Part shown: positions 34,123 to 46,611 of the stretch, one piece after another
Layout: every line of letters starts with the position of its first letter
Numbering within the stretch: position 1 is the first letter of the stretch
Source of the DNA: Berghia stephanieae
Taxonomy: Eukaryota; Mollusca; Gastropoda; Nudibranchia; Aeolidiidae
Reading direction: 5' to 3'
NCBI GenBank assembly: GCA_034508935.3
Contig: CM067444.1
Coordinates: 102,787,084-102,851,083, forward strand
Length of the DNA: 64,000 nucleotides
Position numbers and translations under genes: made by a program
The notes under the pieces: model-generated
Seen by the model: the letters and a program-made list of their open reading frames with translations, nothing else
Told to the model about the DNA's origin: nothing
The model's database searches: none

Positions 34123-36039
34123 ATGGCCGCACCTGAAACACTGAGTCCAGAGGAGAAGCTTGGTTTGATGAAAAGGAATCTCCAAGTAAGTCAATTTCAT
34201 GTTCTGTCCAAACACTTAGCATTTTCTCTGCTAGTAAAAGTGTTACTAACCTAAGTCATAAAAATTTTATCGATTCAAAAAAATATTTTTCATATAATGA
34301 CAGGTCTGATAACATTGTATATTAAAGAGAAATGAAGTAAATTCTATTTTTTAATTAGGTTTCTCGACATACATTTTTTACTTAAGATGATGAAATGGTA
34401 TTGATACCCTAATAATAATTATTATGTTAATGATATCGATTGTGGTGATATGGTAATGCTAGTAATAAGAAGAATTGCTTTATAACTTCATGAGAATTTT
34501 TCTTCTTGTATTCGGATACCAAAAGCAAATGGGTTTTTAGTGTTATGGCTTAAACCATAGATTAAAAACTGTCATCTTTTACTAGAAAACATGGAGGTCT
34601 TCCATCTTCGGTTCAGTAAATATGATGCTATTTAAGTTAAAAAGTTAGTGAGCAATCAGAGCATAAAACGTTCTTCCTTGCCTTTTCTATCTATCTGCAA
34701 TAATTGGATATTCTCTTTATTTTTTATTTTGCAAACATGAAAAAGTTATAGCTGTATCTTCCTCCATTGGATAAAGAATGAAATTATGGTATTATGACAT
34801 CAATGAATATTGCTGCTTTTGTTTGTGGTCATGGATTATAGTTTTTATTTGTATTAAAATGTTTTGACAAAAATAAAGAGGCATTTGTAAAAGTAAACAA
34901 AAATATGAATTACGAAATTGTTACGCAAGAAAGGCATTGATTTGTTTGTTAACTTGTTGAGCATACAGCATCTTTCAGGACTTTATATGTTTGCATCTAT
35001 TCAGATTTTTAGGATTTGCATAAAAGAATCTTTTAGTGCTGACATATTTGAGTACTTTCTCAATAGGCTTCAACAGTCGCGACGTCACTTCCTTCGTAAT
35101 GACGCATAGTAACTTAGTAACTGGTTCTAAACTATGGGAACAATGCCGGATGCCCTTATGAAATATTTCTCTGATGAACATAAAAGTGTATCCAGAGGAG
35201 AAAAACATTATAAATCTGATCATGTTTTGACTTTTATACATTCTGATCACATGACATATGAAGAAGTTCTAGCTAGCATGAAGAATAAAAAATACCTACT
35301 TTCTTTGTTTAGAAGCAAGCTATTCGTTGGTGGGCGGACGTGACATCAGACTACTGATTCCTATTATAATGTGATTATCATGTATAAAGAATTACAAGGG
35401 AAGTAATACATTGATTAAAATGCGCACTAGGTAAGGAATTGCTTACTTGATTGAGGTGTTTATGGGAGGAGCTAAGTATTTAATCTTTCCTTTTTGTGTG
35501 CTTGCTTTCTCATTTTAGGAAACTTTAGGAGAAGACAAGCTGAAGGAGATTCTGAAAACTAGAGATGTCAAGCTATACTGGGTACTGCAACAACAGGAAA
35601 ACCTCATGTGGGTTATTTTGTACCCATGTCAAAAATTGCTGATTTTCTCAAAGCTGGCTGTGAGGTTGGTTCTAATTTTCATGATGGTAGAAAGTATTTG
35701 ACTCAAATTTTTTTTTTTTTTCATGACGTTTATACTTTAAAAATTTTATAACAAAATCAAAGTTCAGTTTGGTATTTCCTTCTAGGAGTAAAGGGAGCAT
35801 GTTATGCCTATAAGTGGCCCAATACCACAAAATGGTGGTATGAATGATGAAATTTATAAAATGACACTGTTCAGCAACGGCATCATTAGATATCTTCACC
35901 TAGGCATTCCATGAGGAATATAGATAAGCCAACAAACAAGATGTCTGATGTCAACAGGAATCACCCATGTTGTCCAAAGTATGAAGGATTACAGTGTTGT
36001 TAATTGAATTTATAACCAGCAATATCGGTATTGGTTTAA

Positions 36040-36111
<72 letters not shown>

Positions 36112-39100
36112 ATGAATAGAATAACTATAGAATTTTACGGTGCTAAAAACCAAGATTTCATATTCTTGACCAGGTTATCTTTAATTAGACTTTTTTAGCA
36201 TCTGGTTATCCCAATATATTTCCATTTTTAGACGATGGGTCACATATATGATCTCAATGCCTTGGAGGTAACGTTAATGGGTTTGCATCACACCCACTAT
36301 TCCTGGAAGTCACCTCAATCTAGATCAAAATAAATACTAGCTGCTTAAAGCTATGGACAAAAATGAATATTATAGCTTCACAAAATTTCAAATTACAAAA
36401 AATAGGAATGAAAAGTTTAACGAAAAAAAAAAAGAAGAAAAAAGTAAATTTTAGGCAAGGTTTCCTATGAAATTTCATCATAATAATATTTGATCATCTG
36501 TCACAGGTAACCATTCTCCTAGCAGATTTGCATGGCTACTTAGACAATCTGAAATCTCCATGGGAATTGCTTGCGTTGAGAACGAAATATTATGAAGCTA
36601 TCATCAAATCAATGCTCAGGTCTATTGGAGTCAGCATCGAGAAACTCAAGTTTGTTCAAGGCTCTGATTATCAACTAAGCAAGTATGTTGTCAGATTTAT
36701 TTATTTATTTATGTTTTTCATGATTGAAAGCTCATTTATTTGCAAGAAGATTCATTTCAATTTTCACTTAAAGTTCCACCCTAAAATGATGATAAAGAAA
36801 TTACTGTAATTTCTTCCATTATTTATCTGCTTATGTCTACAAACCTAACCACTTTCACGAAGAGAGTAGTAATAACGTTAAAACTAGGGTTTCCATTAAG
36901 AGTAAAAATGACAATGCTCTCAGTAGTCTTTCTGTGTAAATTGTAATAAATGATATATGTCTTTCCAGAGAATACACACTTGATGTGTACAAATTGTGTT
37001 CACTTGTTACTGAACATGATGCCAAGAAAGCTGGGGCTGAGGTAGTCAAGCAAGTAGACCATCCATTACTGAGTGGTTTGCTGTACCCAGGTCTACAGGC
37101 TCTGGATGAGGAATTCCTTAAGGTGGATGCTCAGTTTGGAGGTGTGGACCAGAGGAAGATTTTCACCTTTGCTGAGAAGGTTTGTCATGTCTTTCTTTGT
37201 TGTTGTTTTTTGTTTGTTTTGTTTTAATCTTTGTCTCCTTTGTAATGGACACTGATAGAAGTCCAAAATCTCAAATTGTGGTTAATGGAGAAAAACTGGA
37301 GAATGTCAACAATTTTGTATATCTTGGGGCAAGAATAGAGGCAAATGGAAAATCGAACCTTGATATCCAAAGGAGGATAGCACTTGCCCAAACAAAATTG
37401 AAAAAAATTATGACATTATGAAAAGTGAAAGCATCCAACGAAAATGAAAATATTAAGAACATGCATATTTCCAACAGCATGATATTGATGTGAATCACAA
37501 AAAAAAAACAGATGAGAATAAAATCAATGCATTTGAATGAAATGCTACTGGAAAATTCTCCGCATTCCCTGGACAGCGAAGGAAACTAACCAAAATGTGA
37601 AAGAGTTCCTGGCATTAAGCAGCTGTATCTCATCAAGATGATACAGAAACTAAAACTTGCTTTTTTTTGGACATGATACTCTTGAAAAAAATGTTCTAGA
37701 GGGAAACCAAGAAGAAGATGGGTACACGACATCAGTGAATGGATGATTAAGCCAATGACTGAATGTGGAAGGATGGGCAGGACAGAAGCTTGCTTCGGTT
37801 GGTAGTTGTGGAGGCCATGTCCAGGAGGGATAAGCCATCATGATGATGATCGTAACCCACTGGGTGGATTTCTGACTTCCCACTGTGGACAGAGAAGTCG
37901 CTTTTGTTGTGTCTTCTTTACCCTATATCTGTTTTCGCTTTCCATGCTGCACTGTCTTATGGATTAAGATTGCTGTTTTTTCCTGGTCCTGGACGGTATC
38001 CCTAGCTGAGAGGGAAGCTGTTAAATGTATAGTTCCTTGTTTGAGAGAGGATTTTTTTTTCCCTTGTAAATTATTTCTCTGTTATGTAATATTATTGTTT
38101 TTAGTTTTGAATATATTGTATCTTGTAAATATTTGAGTTTATCCTTCAAAGCGGGATCCTTTGTTTGTGCCTGGATGGGACTTTAAGTATTGTCAAGATA
38201 TGCACATTGATAGATTGCTTGTGAAATCTTTTATTCCTTCTTTGAACTAGTCTCCTTTTCTCACTTTTTCTTTGATGCTTTTGAATTAGGATCTACTTTC
38301 CCCCCTACTGTCTTCCTTTTTACTGTCGCTGTAATAACCTAAAAGTAAGTGGTGCTAGTGCCGTAAAGCCTCTATAAACATAAAAAACAGTATTCTCATC
38401 AATAATAGATTTTAAAGATTTTTTTGATAACCTATGACCTCTTCGCCATTTTGCTATTCACCCTAGCTTGCTTTGGGCATGGCACAAACATATTGTTCTT
38501 TATCTCAAGGTTCTCTTCTCTAGGCATACTTAAATCTTCAAGACAAGACTGAAATCGTATCTTTTCATTGTTAGTTCATATTGTGTAATAGTAATGTGCT
38601 TGGAATACCAAAAGTTTCTTGTCTTTTTTTTTTTGTGTGTGTGTTTTTCTTTTTTGGATTTAGATAGATAATAATACCAATTATGACTGGGACAATCAGT
38701 TTACATGAAGAAGGAGAACAAATCAGGATGAATTCCGATATCAATTTAATGTACCCTTTGTTTACAAAGTCTGTTGAAGTGGCATTGCCTTTGATTTTAT
38801 TTGCGACTTTTTTGTTATTGTTGGTGCTGTCATAAATCAAGTCAACATCATATAAATGGTTTACAAATTACTGTGTTAATGTTTTTTTGTTTTTTTTTTT
38901 CCAGTACTTACCTCACTTAGGCTATGCAAAGAGAGCTCATCTTATGAACCCAATGGGTAAGTGAAAAATCTATTAGCGTAAGATAAAGTTTTGAAAATCA
39001 GTTTTCCCACTACTTTTGATTCATGCAAAGTGTCATACTGCATGAGGGAAACCACGTTGCCCACTCACATTTAACGACTTACCATGTGGTTTAAATGCTA

Positions 39101-42100
39101 AAATGTTTATATGAAATAGTGCCAGACAAAGCAAGAAATAAATATATAAGAAAAAAATCAGCCCTCCAGGATGACTGATTTTTTGGATTGGTTTTTACTT
39201 ATATTTTTCTTTCTTGTTATGTCTGACACTGTTTCATACACACTTTTCAGATCTTTACTAAAGAAAGTAATTTTAGTCATCACTTATACACTTACTCTTG
39301 TAGTTGCCTTATTCATAAGATTAAATCTAAGGGTAAGATAACATTGATCCTATGTTTATAGACAATGGAATATCTAAACATTTTAAAATGATTGGTAGAA
39401 ATTCCTACGCATACGCCCAAAGCTGAGAGAATGATTTCTCCCCAAGGTTTGGTTTTTTTTTTTTTTACTTTACTTGATCTACTTAAAAGTTTTGTAAACC
39501 TTCTCCTACAAGTACTATGTTGCATAGTTTTGAGCTGAGATTTTGTGGTAAAATATGGACTCTTATTACACTATGCAGTCTAAAACCCCGATTGTAATCT
39601 GAGGTTTATGGGAATAGCAGCAAATGACATTTTGTCTTTTTTATCTTTTCATCAGTGCCTGGTCTAGCTGGATCCAAGATGAGTTCGTCTGACGAGGATT
39701 CTAAGATTGACTTGTTAGATTCTCCCGCTCAGCTGAAGAAAAAATTAAAGAAGGCTTTTTGTGAACCTGGCAACATTGAAGACAATGGAATTCTATCTTT
39801 CTGTAAATTTGTGCTTTTTCCCCTTCGTTCAAAAGGTGAGGACTTTCAAGAAATGATTTAGAGATTGTTGTTTAACATTTTTCATCAGAAGAAATGAAGA
39901 CTCAAGCTGCTAAGAATAGTCATTGATTTATGTCGATTATCATTGATGCTACGGCCTGAATCCTTATAGAATTGTTATCTCTATCTTGTGCAATATATTG
40001 ACAATACCAGTTGCAAATATTTTGTGGAAGAAAGAGTTGTCAAATTTTAAAATGAATGCCTTTGCAAAAACAATGCAATAGAAATTGATAAATTTTATAT
40101 GTTGATTTTTTAATTTTAAAAAATATTTATTTGCAGCTATGTGGTCTAGTTTTATGACACTTGCTTTCGGATCAGTGCATAGTTGAGTCCTTGGAAAAGG
40201 CTCTTTACTCACATTCTCTCACCATACTCGGGTGTAAAATGAGTACCTGGCCGTTAACAGCATTGTCTCTATTGGAACAAAACTGTAATATCTCCAAACA
40301 GGCGCCATGTCTCGTTCTACATGTTACATGGTGCTGTTGGTCAGGGACCCCTTGTAAAGCGCTTTGAGCACAGTAAGTGGATATTGCGCTATATAAAAGC
40401 TCGTTTTTTTTTTTGAAAGACTCGTGAAAATTATTTAAGTTTCTTTTTTGTCAAGGTTGATGTGAATAATGCTTGTTTTAAAAGAATTGTTTAAAGATGA
40501 ATATGAATTTTAGTTTATTTTTATGTCATTCATTTTTTAAAACAGACTTTGAAGTAAAGAGATCTGCAGACTTTGGTGGTGATGTGGCTTTCAAAACATA
40601 TGATGAACTTGAACAAGCATTTGCGAAGGAGGTAAGTTTTTCAAATCATTCTCTTGTTACTAACAAATTCAGCGATGAATAGATTCAGTGGAAATAATCA
40701 TTTAGAAAATTTTGGTCCATGTAAGAGACTGTGGGAAAGACAGAATGAAGGCTAAACCCTATAAAAATTAATTATATAAGGAACATGCATCTGCAGCTCA
40801 ACTCCTGATGTTATGCAGCTGACAAGGAATACAGGTTAGGGTGGGAAGACAGACCAGAGACTCCCCAGCATCCATGATGCCGAAATTGGTCTCTCTAGTG
40901 TTAAATGAAAAGCAACAATTGCTTATTGTCATTTGATTTGGTGTCTGGTGTTGGTCTGTATCAAAGTGCTTTCCACCAAATCTAATTTAGCTATAGCTAC
41001 TCAATCTTCGAAGGTAGAGTGAGGTTCCATAAAAGAATAACAAGGATCGTTTGTTTATAATATTGACAATTGCCTAAAATAATCATTTGAATTGAATTGA
41101 TTATAATATGAGTTCTCTACCAATTGAGCTAAAGGTAATTCAAAGAGTTTAAAATTAAGTTTTCATCTTTTATTTTTTTTTTATCCTTATTGTCAGGAGT
41201 TGCATCCTGGTGATCTGAAGAATGCTGTGGAAATTTACTTGAATGAAATAATGGATCCAATCAGAAAAGATTTCGACACGCCTGAATTGAAAAAACTGAC
41301 GTCACAGGCTTACCCTGTTGCAAAAAAGAGTAAGTGAAATTTAGTTTTGATAGTGAAAAATATATATTATTATTTTTTTGATAAATCTGAATAATTATGA
41401 ATAAAACTTATTATAAGAATTAAAAAATAAAATGTATGAGTTTATGCGTGTGTTTGAATGTTGATATGTCAGCAGTGAATGTGTTAGATGTATATGTAGT
41501 TTATGTATATATTTGCTCCACCATTACATAAATTTCAACAACATTAAAGTTTCAAACAAACTTCTTTGGTTATTAACAAATAATAGGTTATAGGTACAGA
41601 TTGTCATGGTCTCAAGTGAGTAAAGAGCTACTCGACTATGCATAAAGATATATGTAGAATGAGGCCCCAGAATTTACTAGTTACTATAAATGAAAAACAA
41701 TTAACGATTTGTTTACAATGAAATAAAAATAATGATGAAATTTAATTAAAAGAGATAAACAGTGATCGTGGCAGTTACAAATAGAGATATGAATATTTTA
41801 CGTAACTTATGATAATATGTCAGGTTCGTAAGTTTACGTTTCCAGGCAGTTGATGGGCTTGGATGATCTATTCCTCTGATAACAGGATCGGGCTCGTAAA
41901 ATTCTACTTCCAGGCAATTGGTAAGAGGTTATTGTGTAGTCCTTTGACAGCGGGCTCGGGTTTGATCCTTGAAGATTATACAATCAAAGTTAAAAGCTCC
42001 GGCGTCTTAATGGTGTAGGTATAATATCTACAAAGTCCCAAAAGATAAAAATCTTCCAGTATATATATAGGAATAGAGCGACTGGCCGTCCGGCATAGAT

Positions 42101-44394
42101 TGTGGAGAGAAAGTGAGTGTCGAATGTTAGACCTATCAGCTTTTATAATAAGTGGCTACGTGACAGAATGTAGAACGAAAAGTATTCACTAATTAGAAAT
42201 TAATTCGAGGGAAGGCTATAAAAGGAAAGACGATCTAATATTAGAAGGTAAAGTTTATCTAAGCCTACCGAAATATAACTGGAGTGAGATGAATTCAGTT
42301 CTTAATAAAATAAAATTTAATAAGATAATTGTGAACAACCTTTACTGTGACACAGATCTCGTCAAAGTGTAGGTATTAAAAGGGCTCCTAAACGGTCATT
42401 TATGCCATTTGAATCAAATGTAAATTGGCACAATGAGGATTGTGAATTGTGCTCATTTATTTATTTAATTCATAATACATCTGTTAATATTCGTATTACT
42501 TTTACCAGAGCCTGGAGCTGCAAATGTTAATGGTGCAGCAGGTGGAGAAGATGAGCTCGTTCCATCTCGTCTTGATTTGAGAGTTGGGAAAATTACTGAT
42601 GTATCACAGGTGGGAATAGCCATGGATAACTACTTATATATTTTTGTATTTTTGTTTGATAAATCTCTCCTCTTACCAAGCAATTTTTGCCTTTCTGTTA
42701 TTTCTGTCTTGTCATTACAATAATAAAATACAGTGTTACTTTGTGTATGATATATTTGGCCGGTACGTGAATAATTCACCTCACATTGATGGCAAAATAC
42801 TTGGAAGGGATAATGAATTCAATAAAGTAAGCATATATATATATATATTAAATATAGCACATTTTGACACATTTACCATGCTCAGTGGGCTTCACAGTAA
42901 TTCATTTATTCCCCCAGCAGGCCATATGGAACCATGTGTCCATTTCATTCACTGTAGTTGCTTGTTAAGCATCCTTTACTTTTCAAAAAAACCAAAAAAA
43001 CCCAACTCTTACAGTATCCGTCATTACCTAAGCCAGGTACTCATTCAAACCTGATTCGAGTAGCGTAATGTGTTTAAAGTGGCGGACTCTAGGACACAAT
43101 GTTTGGACCAGAATTGTCCACAACCACCATCATCCATCCTGTTACTGACCACACTTGACTTTTGTGACAAAATGAAATACCGTAATTAGCCAATCAAAAT
43201 ATAGCTCAATGTCAATATGCTTCTCACTACATTGTTTCTCAGTAAGTAGTTACACAGTCCCTGTTTTTAAGAAAATGATTGTAAACACTATATTCAATGC
43301 TTGTATGTCGTACACATCTTTAATTTCAGCTAAGCTGATTCAAGTGGGGCGAAGTGGCTGAGTGGTTAAGACATTGCACTGTGACTCAGAGGGTCTCAGA
43401 TTCGTTTGAGCCCCTCTTCAGTCACTTTTTTTCCTTGGGCAAGATTATTAACCCCCAATTTGCTCACTTTGGACAGCATGGGTGATTCCTGTTGATTTAT
43501 ATGTTAGTTTGATGGATTATCTATATTCCTTTATAGAATGCCTAGGTGACGTCATCTCATAGAAGGGTGTTATTAAAAACATTTTGTAAGCAGAATCAAA
43601 CTGATATTGTCATTCTTTTTTTTTTTTTTTTGTCTTGTTATTTTTATTTTCTATATGCCTTTAATTTGCAGAGCTCTCTATACACTGTCTGAAATAACTA
43701 TTTTAATGTTTTAAAAAACTCCACTTCTCTCTTCAGTGCTGGCAATACTATAGGCAAGTTGCTAGAATTCTACCTGCTCATTTGTTTTCATCTCTTCTTA
43801 CTTTTACACATTAAATATAAATTTCACTCCACCTTCACACTTTTTAATTCTTTATATCTCTAGCACCCCGATGCAGATTCTCTGTATGTGGAAACTGTTG
43901 ATCTAGGCGAAGAAACTGGTCCAAGAACGGTTATCAGTGGTTTAGCAGGTCTCGTTCCCATGGAAGATCTCAGAGACAGACTGGGGGTTTTCTTGTGTAA
44001 CCTGAAACCGGTCAAGATGAGGGGCATCGAGTCCAAAGCCATGCTTATGTGTGCCTCCCTGTGAGTTGGATTCATAGATTTTATCTTGTATTTTTCTCAG
44101 CTCTCAAGCTTTTTTCTACAGCATCTTTGTTGTTTTTTTTTCTTGTTGAATTTTCCTTACTTAGAGAAGTCAAGACCTAGAGTCACTTATTTACTTAAAT
44201 AATAAGACATTTCACATATTTTTTAGTGATCAGGTGTATTGAGGATTATGACTAGGAATTACCATTGTTTCCACGTAGGAAATTTTATTACCTTTAAATT
44301 GGCGTGTCCTACATGTCTGTTGTGTGTGTGCTTGCATGCTTTATAAAGCTAGCTCTATTTGCTTCAGAGATCATATGAAAATGTCACAAAAATT

Positions 44395-44454
<60 letters not shown>

Positions 44455-46611
44455 TATTATTATTATTATTATTATTATTGTTATTATTATTATTACTGTT
44501 ACTATCATTATTGTTGTTATTGTTATTATTATTATTGCATGAATTATATTTTGATAGGAAAAAAAGCAGAATTTTCTGTTTTCTTAAGATCTCATTGGAA
44601 AGGAAGATTATGAAATTGAGTGTAAGTTATAGCTTTTGACCTAATTTAGCATACTGTACCGACGCTCTACACACAGTAGCTTTGTCAGACTAATCTCTTT
44701 GGTGAGAGCAAAGTATTCTTCCTGGTGGGGATCCTGACCTCCCATAGTGGGCAGGGAGGTACATGCTGTGTCTTCTATCCCCCCATACCAGTTTTCCAAT
44801 TGTTTCCTGTCATTGTCTTGGAATGAGATTACTTAGTTTTGTCCTGACCCTGGCCGCGTTCCTTGGCTGGGAGGGAAACAGTCGAATGTATAGTTATAGT
44901 TTGGGAGATGATATTTTTTACTTGTCAATCATCTCTCTGTTATGCATTGTATTATGTTTAGTTTACATATTATATTATATGATTTGTAAACATTTCAGTG
45001 TATTCCTTTTAGTTGGGACCTGTGCTTGTGTCTGGATGAGACTTTTAGGTGATCTCAAACTAAGTACTTTGACGGTGTGCTCTTGGAATCTACATCTGTT
45101 CCCTATTTGAACCAATTCCCCTTTGTCTCACCTTTTCTTTTGTGCTTTAATTGTAATTCTAGAACTTTTTACTATCCCATTTTCTTCTTTTTTTACAGGC
45201 GCTGATATGACCTTAATGTGTTGCAAGCGCCGTAAAACCCTTAAAAACAAAACAAAAACAAAGTATTCTTCACTCCCCAGAACTGTTAAACATTAAATAA
45301 AAAATTCATACCATGCCATCTGGTTTTCATCAAAATTTCATTCAATGTTAATTAGTGATATGCAATGTCTATTTATTTGTTTTTGTGCTTTATATCTAGC
45401 GACGATCCTCGTCAAGTGGAGCCTTTGACTGTGCCCGAGGGAAGTGCACCTGGCGACAGGGTGTTTTTTTGAGGGCTACGAGGCTGGGAAGGCGGATGAC
45501 GAATTGAAACCCAAGAAAAAAGTCTGGGAAAAATTACAGGTAAATTATTATGGAATTTGTGAATGGAGTCGTCTGTAACATTTGTGTTGACGATGTGCAG
45601 AGGAAAAACTCATAGTGAAAATTAAGGAAATTAATTATTATATACGACTTTGTATGCGAAAGTGCCCCATACTCTTCTCTTTGCCTTTTATTTTTAATGA
45701 TTTGTGTTAACGGTTTGACTTTTTTTTTGTGATTGGCTGAAGAAGGGTCTTTAGCCCGAAACATTTCATGTTTGGAATTTTGTTGTTTCTGGAAGCCTTT
45801 ATATTGTTTATTTTTATAGGTTAGAAATTAATTACTGCTTCTTTGGTTTCATAGATGGGTTCTATTTTTTTTTTTTAATATTGACTTTTCTACTTTGGAT
45901 TTAACAGCAATATAAATACCCATTATTATAGCAAACTCTTTAATGAGATCCATACCCGAGGTATTACATCTGGTAAAACCGTGGCATTATTTATGTTAAA
46001 ATCATGTGTCTGAATAATGTAGTAAGTCCTAATATATATATTGCATTTCCATTTTGGCTGAACCTATTTATTTTAAAAAATAGGTGAGTTATACAAGATG
46101 AAATGAAATAGTAAACAAATTCTTTTTTTCTCAATTGTTCATAGATTATTGTAATTGATGTTATAAGAAGTGAAGAAAAAAACATATAAAAATGGAAGCA
46201 AGAAGAGTGGCAAGGCGAAAGAAAGATGACATAAAGCCATGTAAAGATGAAGTCTTTTTTTATGATTAGTTGAATCTGCATAAAGTCAACACTCATAAAG
46301 TCAACTTTTGCTTTAAGTCAACATATTTTGTTGGTCCCAAATTTTCTGTTCCTTATCTAAGTGTGAACCAATGGTAATGGATAAAGTCATCTTGCTTCAA
46401 AGTCAAGCAATTTTTTTTTTGGTCTTGCAGTTTTGACGTTATCAGGATTGCATTGTATATAGTTTTTCAATGTTCATGTTTTATCTTCTAATTTTTTCAG
46501 CCCGACCTACGAGTGACAGAGCAAAAAGAGGCAGAATGGCAGGGTAGTTCCATGATGACCAAGTTGGGAAAAATAGTCTCCAAGAATGTTAAAAGTTCAC
46601 CGATAAAATAA
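34123..46611 (+). CDS. YARS1: Cytoplasmic tyrosyl-tRNA synthetase
   Basis: Charges tRNA-Tyr with tyrosine in the cytosol. Twelve coding exons: 34123-34185, 35519-35664, 36507-36682, 36969-37179, 38905-38956, 39656-39835, 40546-40631, 41197-41329, 42509-42609, 43864-44060, 45400-45539, 46501-46611. All are GT-AG and phases agree throughout. The product is about 531 residues against 528 in human. The class I core holds [11 protein letters not shown] (HIGH-like), the tyrosine pocket stretch YTLDVYKL...[20 protein letters not shown] and GSKMSSS (KMSKS). The C-terminal EMAP-II-like tRNA-binding domain starts at [10 protein letters not shown] and runs through [26 protein letters not shown] and GSAPGDRV. 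This two-domain build marks the metazoan cytoplasmic enzyme. Exons 2 and 11 each carry a one-base frame slip at a homopolymer, most likely assembly errors. Confidence 0.97.
35071..35356 (+). mobile_element. TIR repeat family C copy in YARS1 intron 1, with small ORF
   Basis: Starts CAACAGTCGCGACGTCACTT and ends CGTGACATCAGACTACTG, an imperfect inverted pair (AGTC..GACGTCAC / AGTCTGATGTCAC). Inside lies a 69-codon ORF from 35134: [59 protein letters not shown]. The other copies keep MADARMKYFS...HKSVSRG and KYDHVLTF. The leader has CRE-like GACGTCAC and ETS-like CTTCC motifs. Its function is unknown; it could be a MITE that captured a promoter and first exon. Confidence 0.7.
35519..35664 (+). 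CDS. YARS1: YARS1 exon 2: ATP-site HIGH-like motif, one-base slip
   Basis: Encodes [21 protein letters not shown], then after one missing base [20 protein letters not shown]. The slip is at CTGGG (35578-35582), where the family codons for YWG would need GGGG. The exon is 146 bp, one short of the in-phase 147. A homopolymer miscall fits best. Confidence 0.9.
35825..35990 (-). mobile_element. Repeat fragment matching the SINE-like element at 43345
   Basis: GACAACATGGGTGATTCCTG then TTGACATCAGACATC and CTTATCTATATTCCTCATGG on minus match the body at 43480-43560. It lies in YARS1 intron 2. Confidence 0.55.
36037..36109. repeat. (TA)n microsatellite
   Basis: About 36 TA units in YARS1 intron 2. 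Confidence 0.95.
36507..37179 (+). CDS. YARS1: YARS1 exons 3-4: Rossmann core and tyrosine pocket
   Basis: Exon 3 (36507-36682) encodes [20 protein letters not shown] to [12 protein letters not shown]. Exon 4 (36969-37179) encodes [20 protein letters not shown] and [20 protein letters not shown] to [11 protein letters not shown]. Both are close to the human protein. The KAGAEVVKQ...[12 protein letters not shown] block lines the tyrosine and tRNA acceptor site. Confidence 0.95.
37245..37857 (+). pseudogene. LINE ORF2 C-terminal relic, YARS1 intron 4
   Basis: The first frame encodes [20 protein letters not shown] then [19 protein letters not shown], the classic post-RT block (VNGE.LE.V..F.YLGS.I...G....DI..RI). 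Further frames give [20 protein letters not shown], then FFGHDTL and [14 protein letters not shown], the familiar C-terminal order of many non-LTR retrotransposons. Several frame changes and stops; dead. A family B SINE follows at once. Confidence 0.75.
37858..38385 (+). mobile_element. SINE family B copy, diverged
   Basis: Plus orientation: TTTCTGACTTCCCACTGTGG at the 5' end, AGAGGGAAGCTGTTAAATGT and TTTGTGCCTGGATGGGACTT inside, TGGTGCTAGTGCCGTAAAGC at the 3' end. More diverged than the copy at 44727. Confidence 0.75.
38386..38904. other. YARS1 intron 4 remainder, nothing recognised
   Basis: AT-rich. The polypyrimidine tract and CCAG acceptor at its end belong to exon 5. Confidence 0.4.
39656..39835 (+). 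CDS. YARS1: YARS1 exon 6: KMSSS catalytic loop
   Basis: Encodes [20 protein letters not shown] then [25 protein letters not shown] is the animal form of the KMSKS loop that stabilises the adenylation transition state. The upstream 52-bp exon 5 (38905-38956) gives [17 protein letters not shown]. Confidence 0.95.
40137..40415 (+). mobile_element. tRNA-derived SINE, family F, YARS1 intron 6
   Basis: Plus orientation from CTATGTGGTCTAGTTTTATG to GTAAAGCGCTTTGAGCACAG, TGGATATTGCGCTATATAAA and a T-run. The head has lost the B-box. Confidence 0.8.
40850..41135. mobile_element. Decayed SINE family G copy, YARS1 intron 7
   Basis: GATGCCGAAATTGGTCTCTC, AAGTGCTTTCCACCAAATCT and GAGTTCTCTACCAATTGAGC match family G body and tRNA-like head. 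Confidence 0.5.
41340..42508. other. YARS1 intron 8, mostly unique
   Basis: Two imperfect repeats of a GTAAGTTTACGTTTCCAGGC-like segment near 41825 and 41895. Otherwise nothing recognised. Confidence 0.3.
42885..43170. mobile_element. Dispersed repeat family D, YARS1 intron 9
   Basis: Shares CCCCCAGCAGGCCATA, CAGTATCCGTCATTACC, CATTCAAACCTGATTCGAGT and GTAATGTGT in order with 28125-28440. Confidence 0.6.
43345..43575 (+). mobile_element. tRNA-derived SINE, YARS1 intron 9
   Basis: The head GGGGCGAAGTGGCTGAGTGG then TTAAGACATTGCACTGTGAC and CTCAGATTCGTTTGAGCCCC resembles a Leu/Ser-type tRNA 5' half with A and B boxes. The body ends ATAGAATGCCTAGGTGACGT. A reverse fragment lies at 35825. Confidence 0.6.
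44397..44537. repeat. (TTA)n microsatellite
   Basis: About 28 units, then broken TTATTATTG units, in YARS1 intron 10. Confidence 0.95.
44727..45262 (+). mobile_element. SINE family B copy, near full length, YARS1 intron 10
   Basis: The clearest copy: GGGATCCTGACCTCCCATAG at the 5' end, GACTTTTAGGTGATCTCAAA in the middle, and a 3' end with ACAGGCGCTGATATGACCTT, AATGTGTTGCAAGCGCCGTA, then AAACCCTTAAAAACAAAACA. Confidence 0.85.
45400..45539 (+). CDS. YARS1: YARS1 exon 11: end of EMAP-II-like domain, one-base slip
   Basis: Encodes [23 protein letters not shown], then a T-run of seven (45464-45470) shifts frame; with six Ts it would continue as [20 protein letters not shown]. The exon is 140 bp where 139 keeps phase. 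Again this is a homopolymer. Confidence 0.9.
45735..45766 (+). ncRNA. Hammerhead-ribozyme-like core, degenerate
   Basis: GGCTGAAGAAGGGTCTTTAG then CCCGAAAC matches the core order CUGANGA, short stem II, GAAAC. Such motifs end Penelope-like retroelements. Stems I and III are not evident, so catalysis is doubtful. A similar GGCTGAGAAAGGGTTTTGAG lies at 61224. Confidence 0.25.
46272..46455 (+). mobile_element. AAAGTCAAC-rich dispersed repeat, intact site copy
   Basis: ATCTGCATAAAGTCAACACT, TTAAGTCAACATATTTTGTT and GGTCCCAAATTTTCTGTTCC match 51488-51900, where a TTAA-flanked MITE splits the repeat. It lies in YARS1 intron 11. Confidence 0.6.

Noticed and set aside
35134-35343. Host gene exon in YARS1 intron 1
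   Set aside because: The ORF belongs to repeat family C with three other copies in the window.
41340-42508. Solo LTR or other LTR-type insertion
   Set aside because: No matching end repeats, target duplication or retroviral-type protein blocks seen. None were recognised anywhere in the window.
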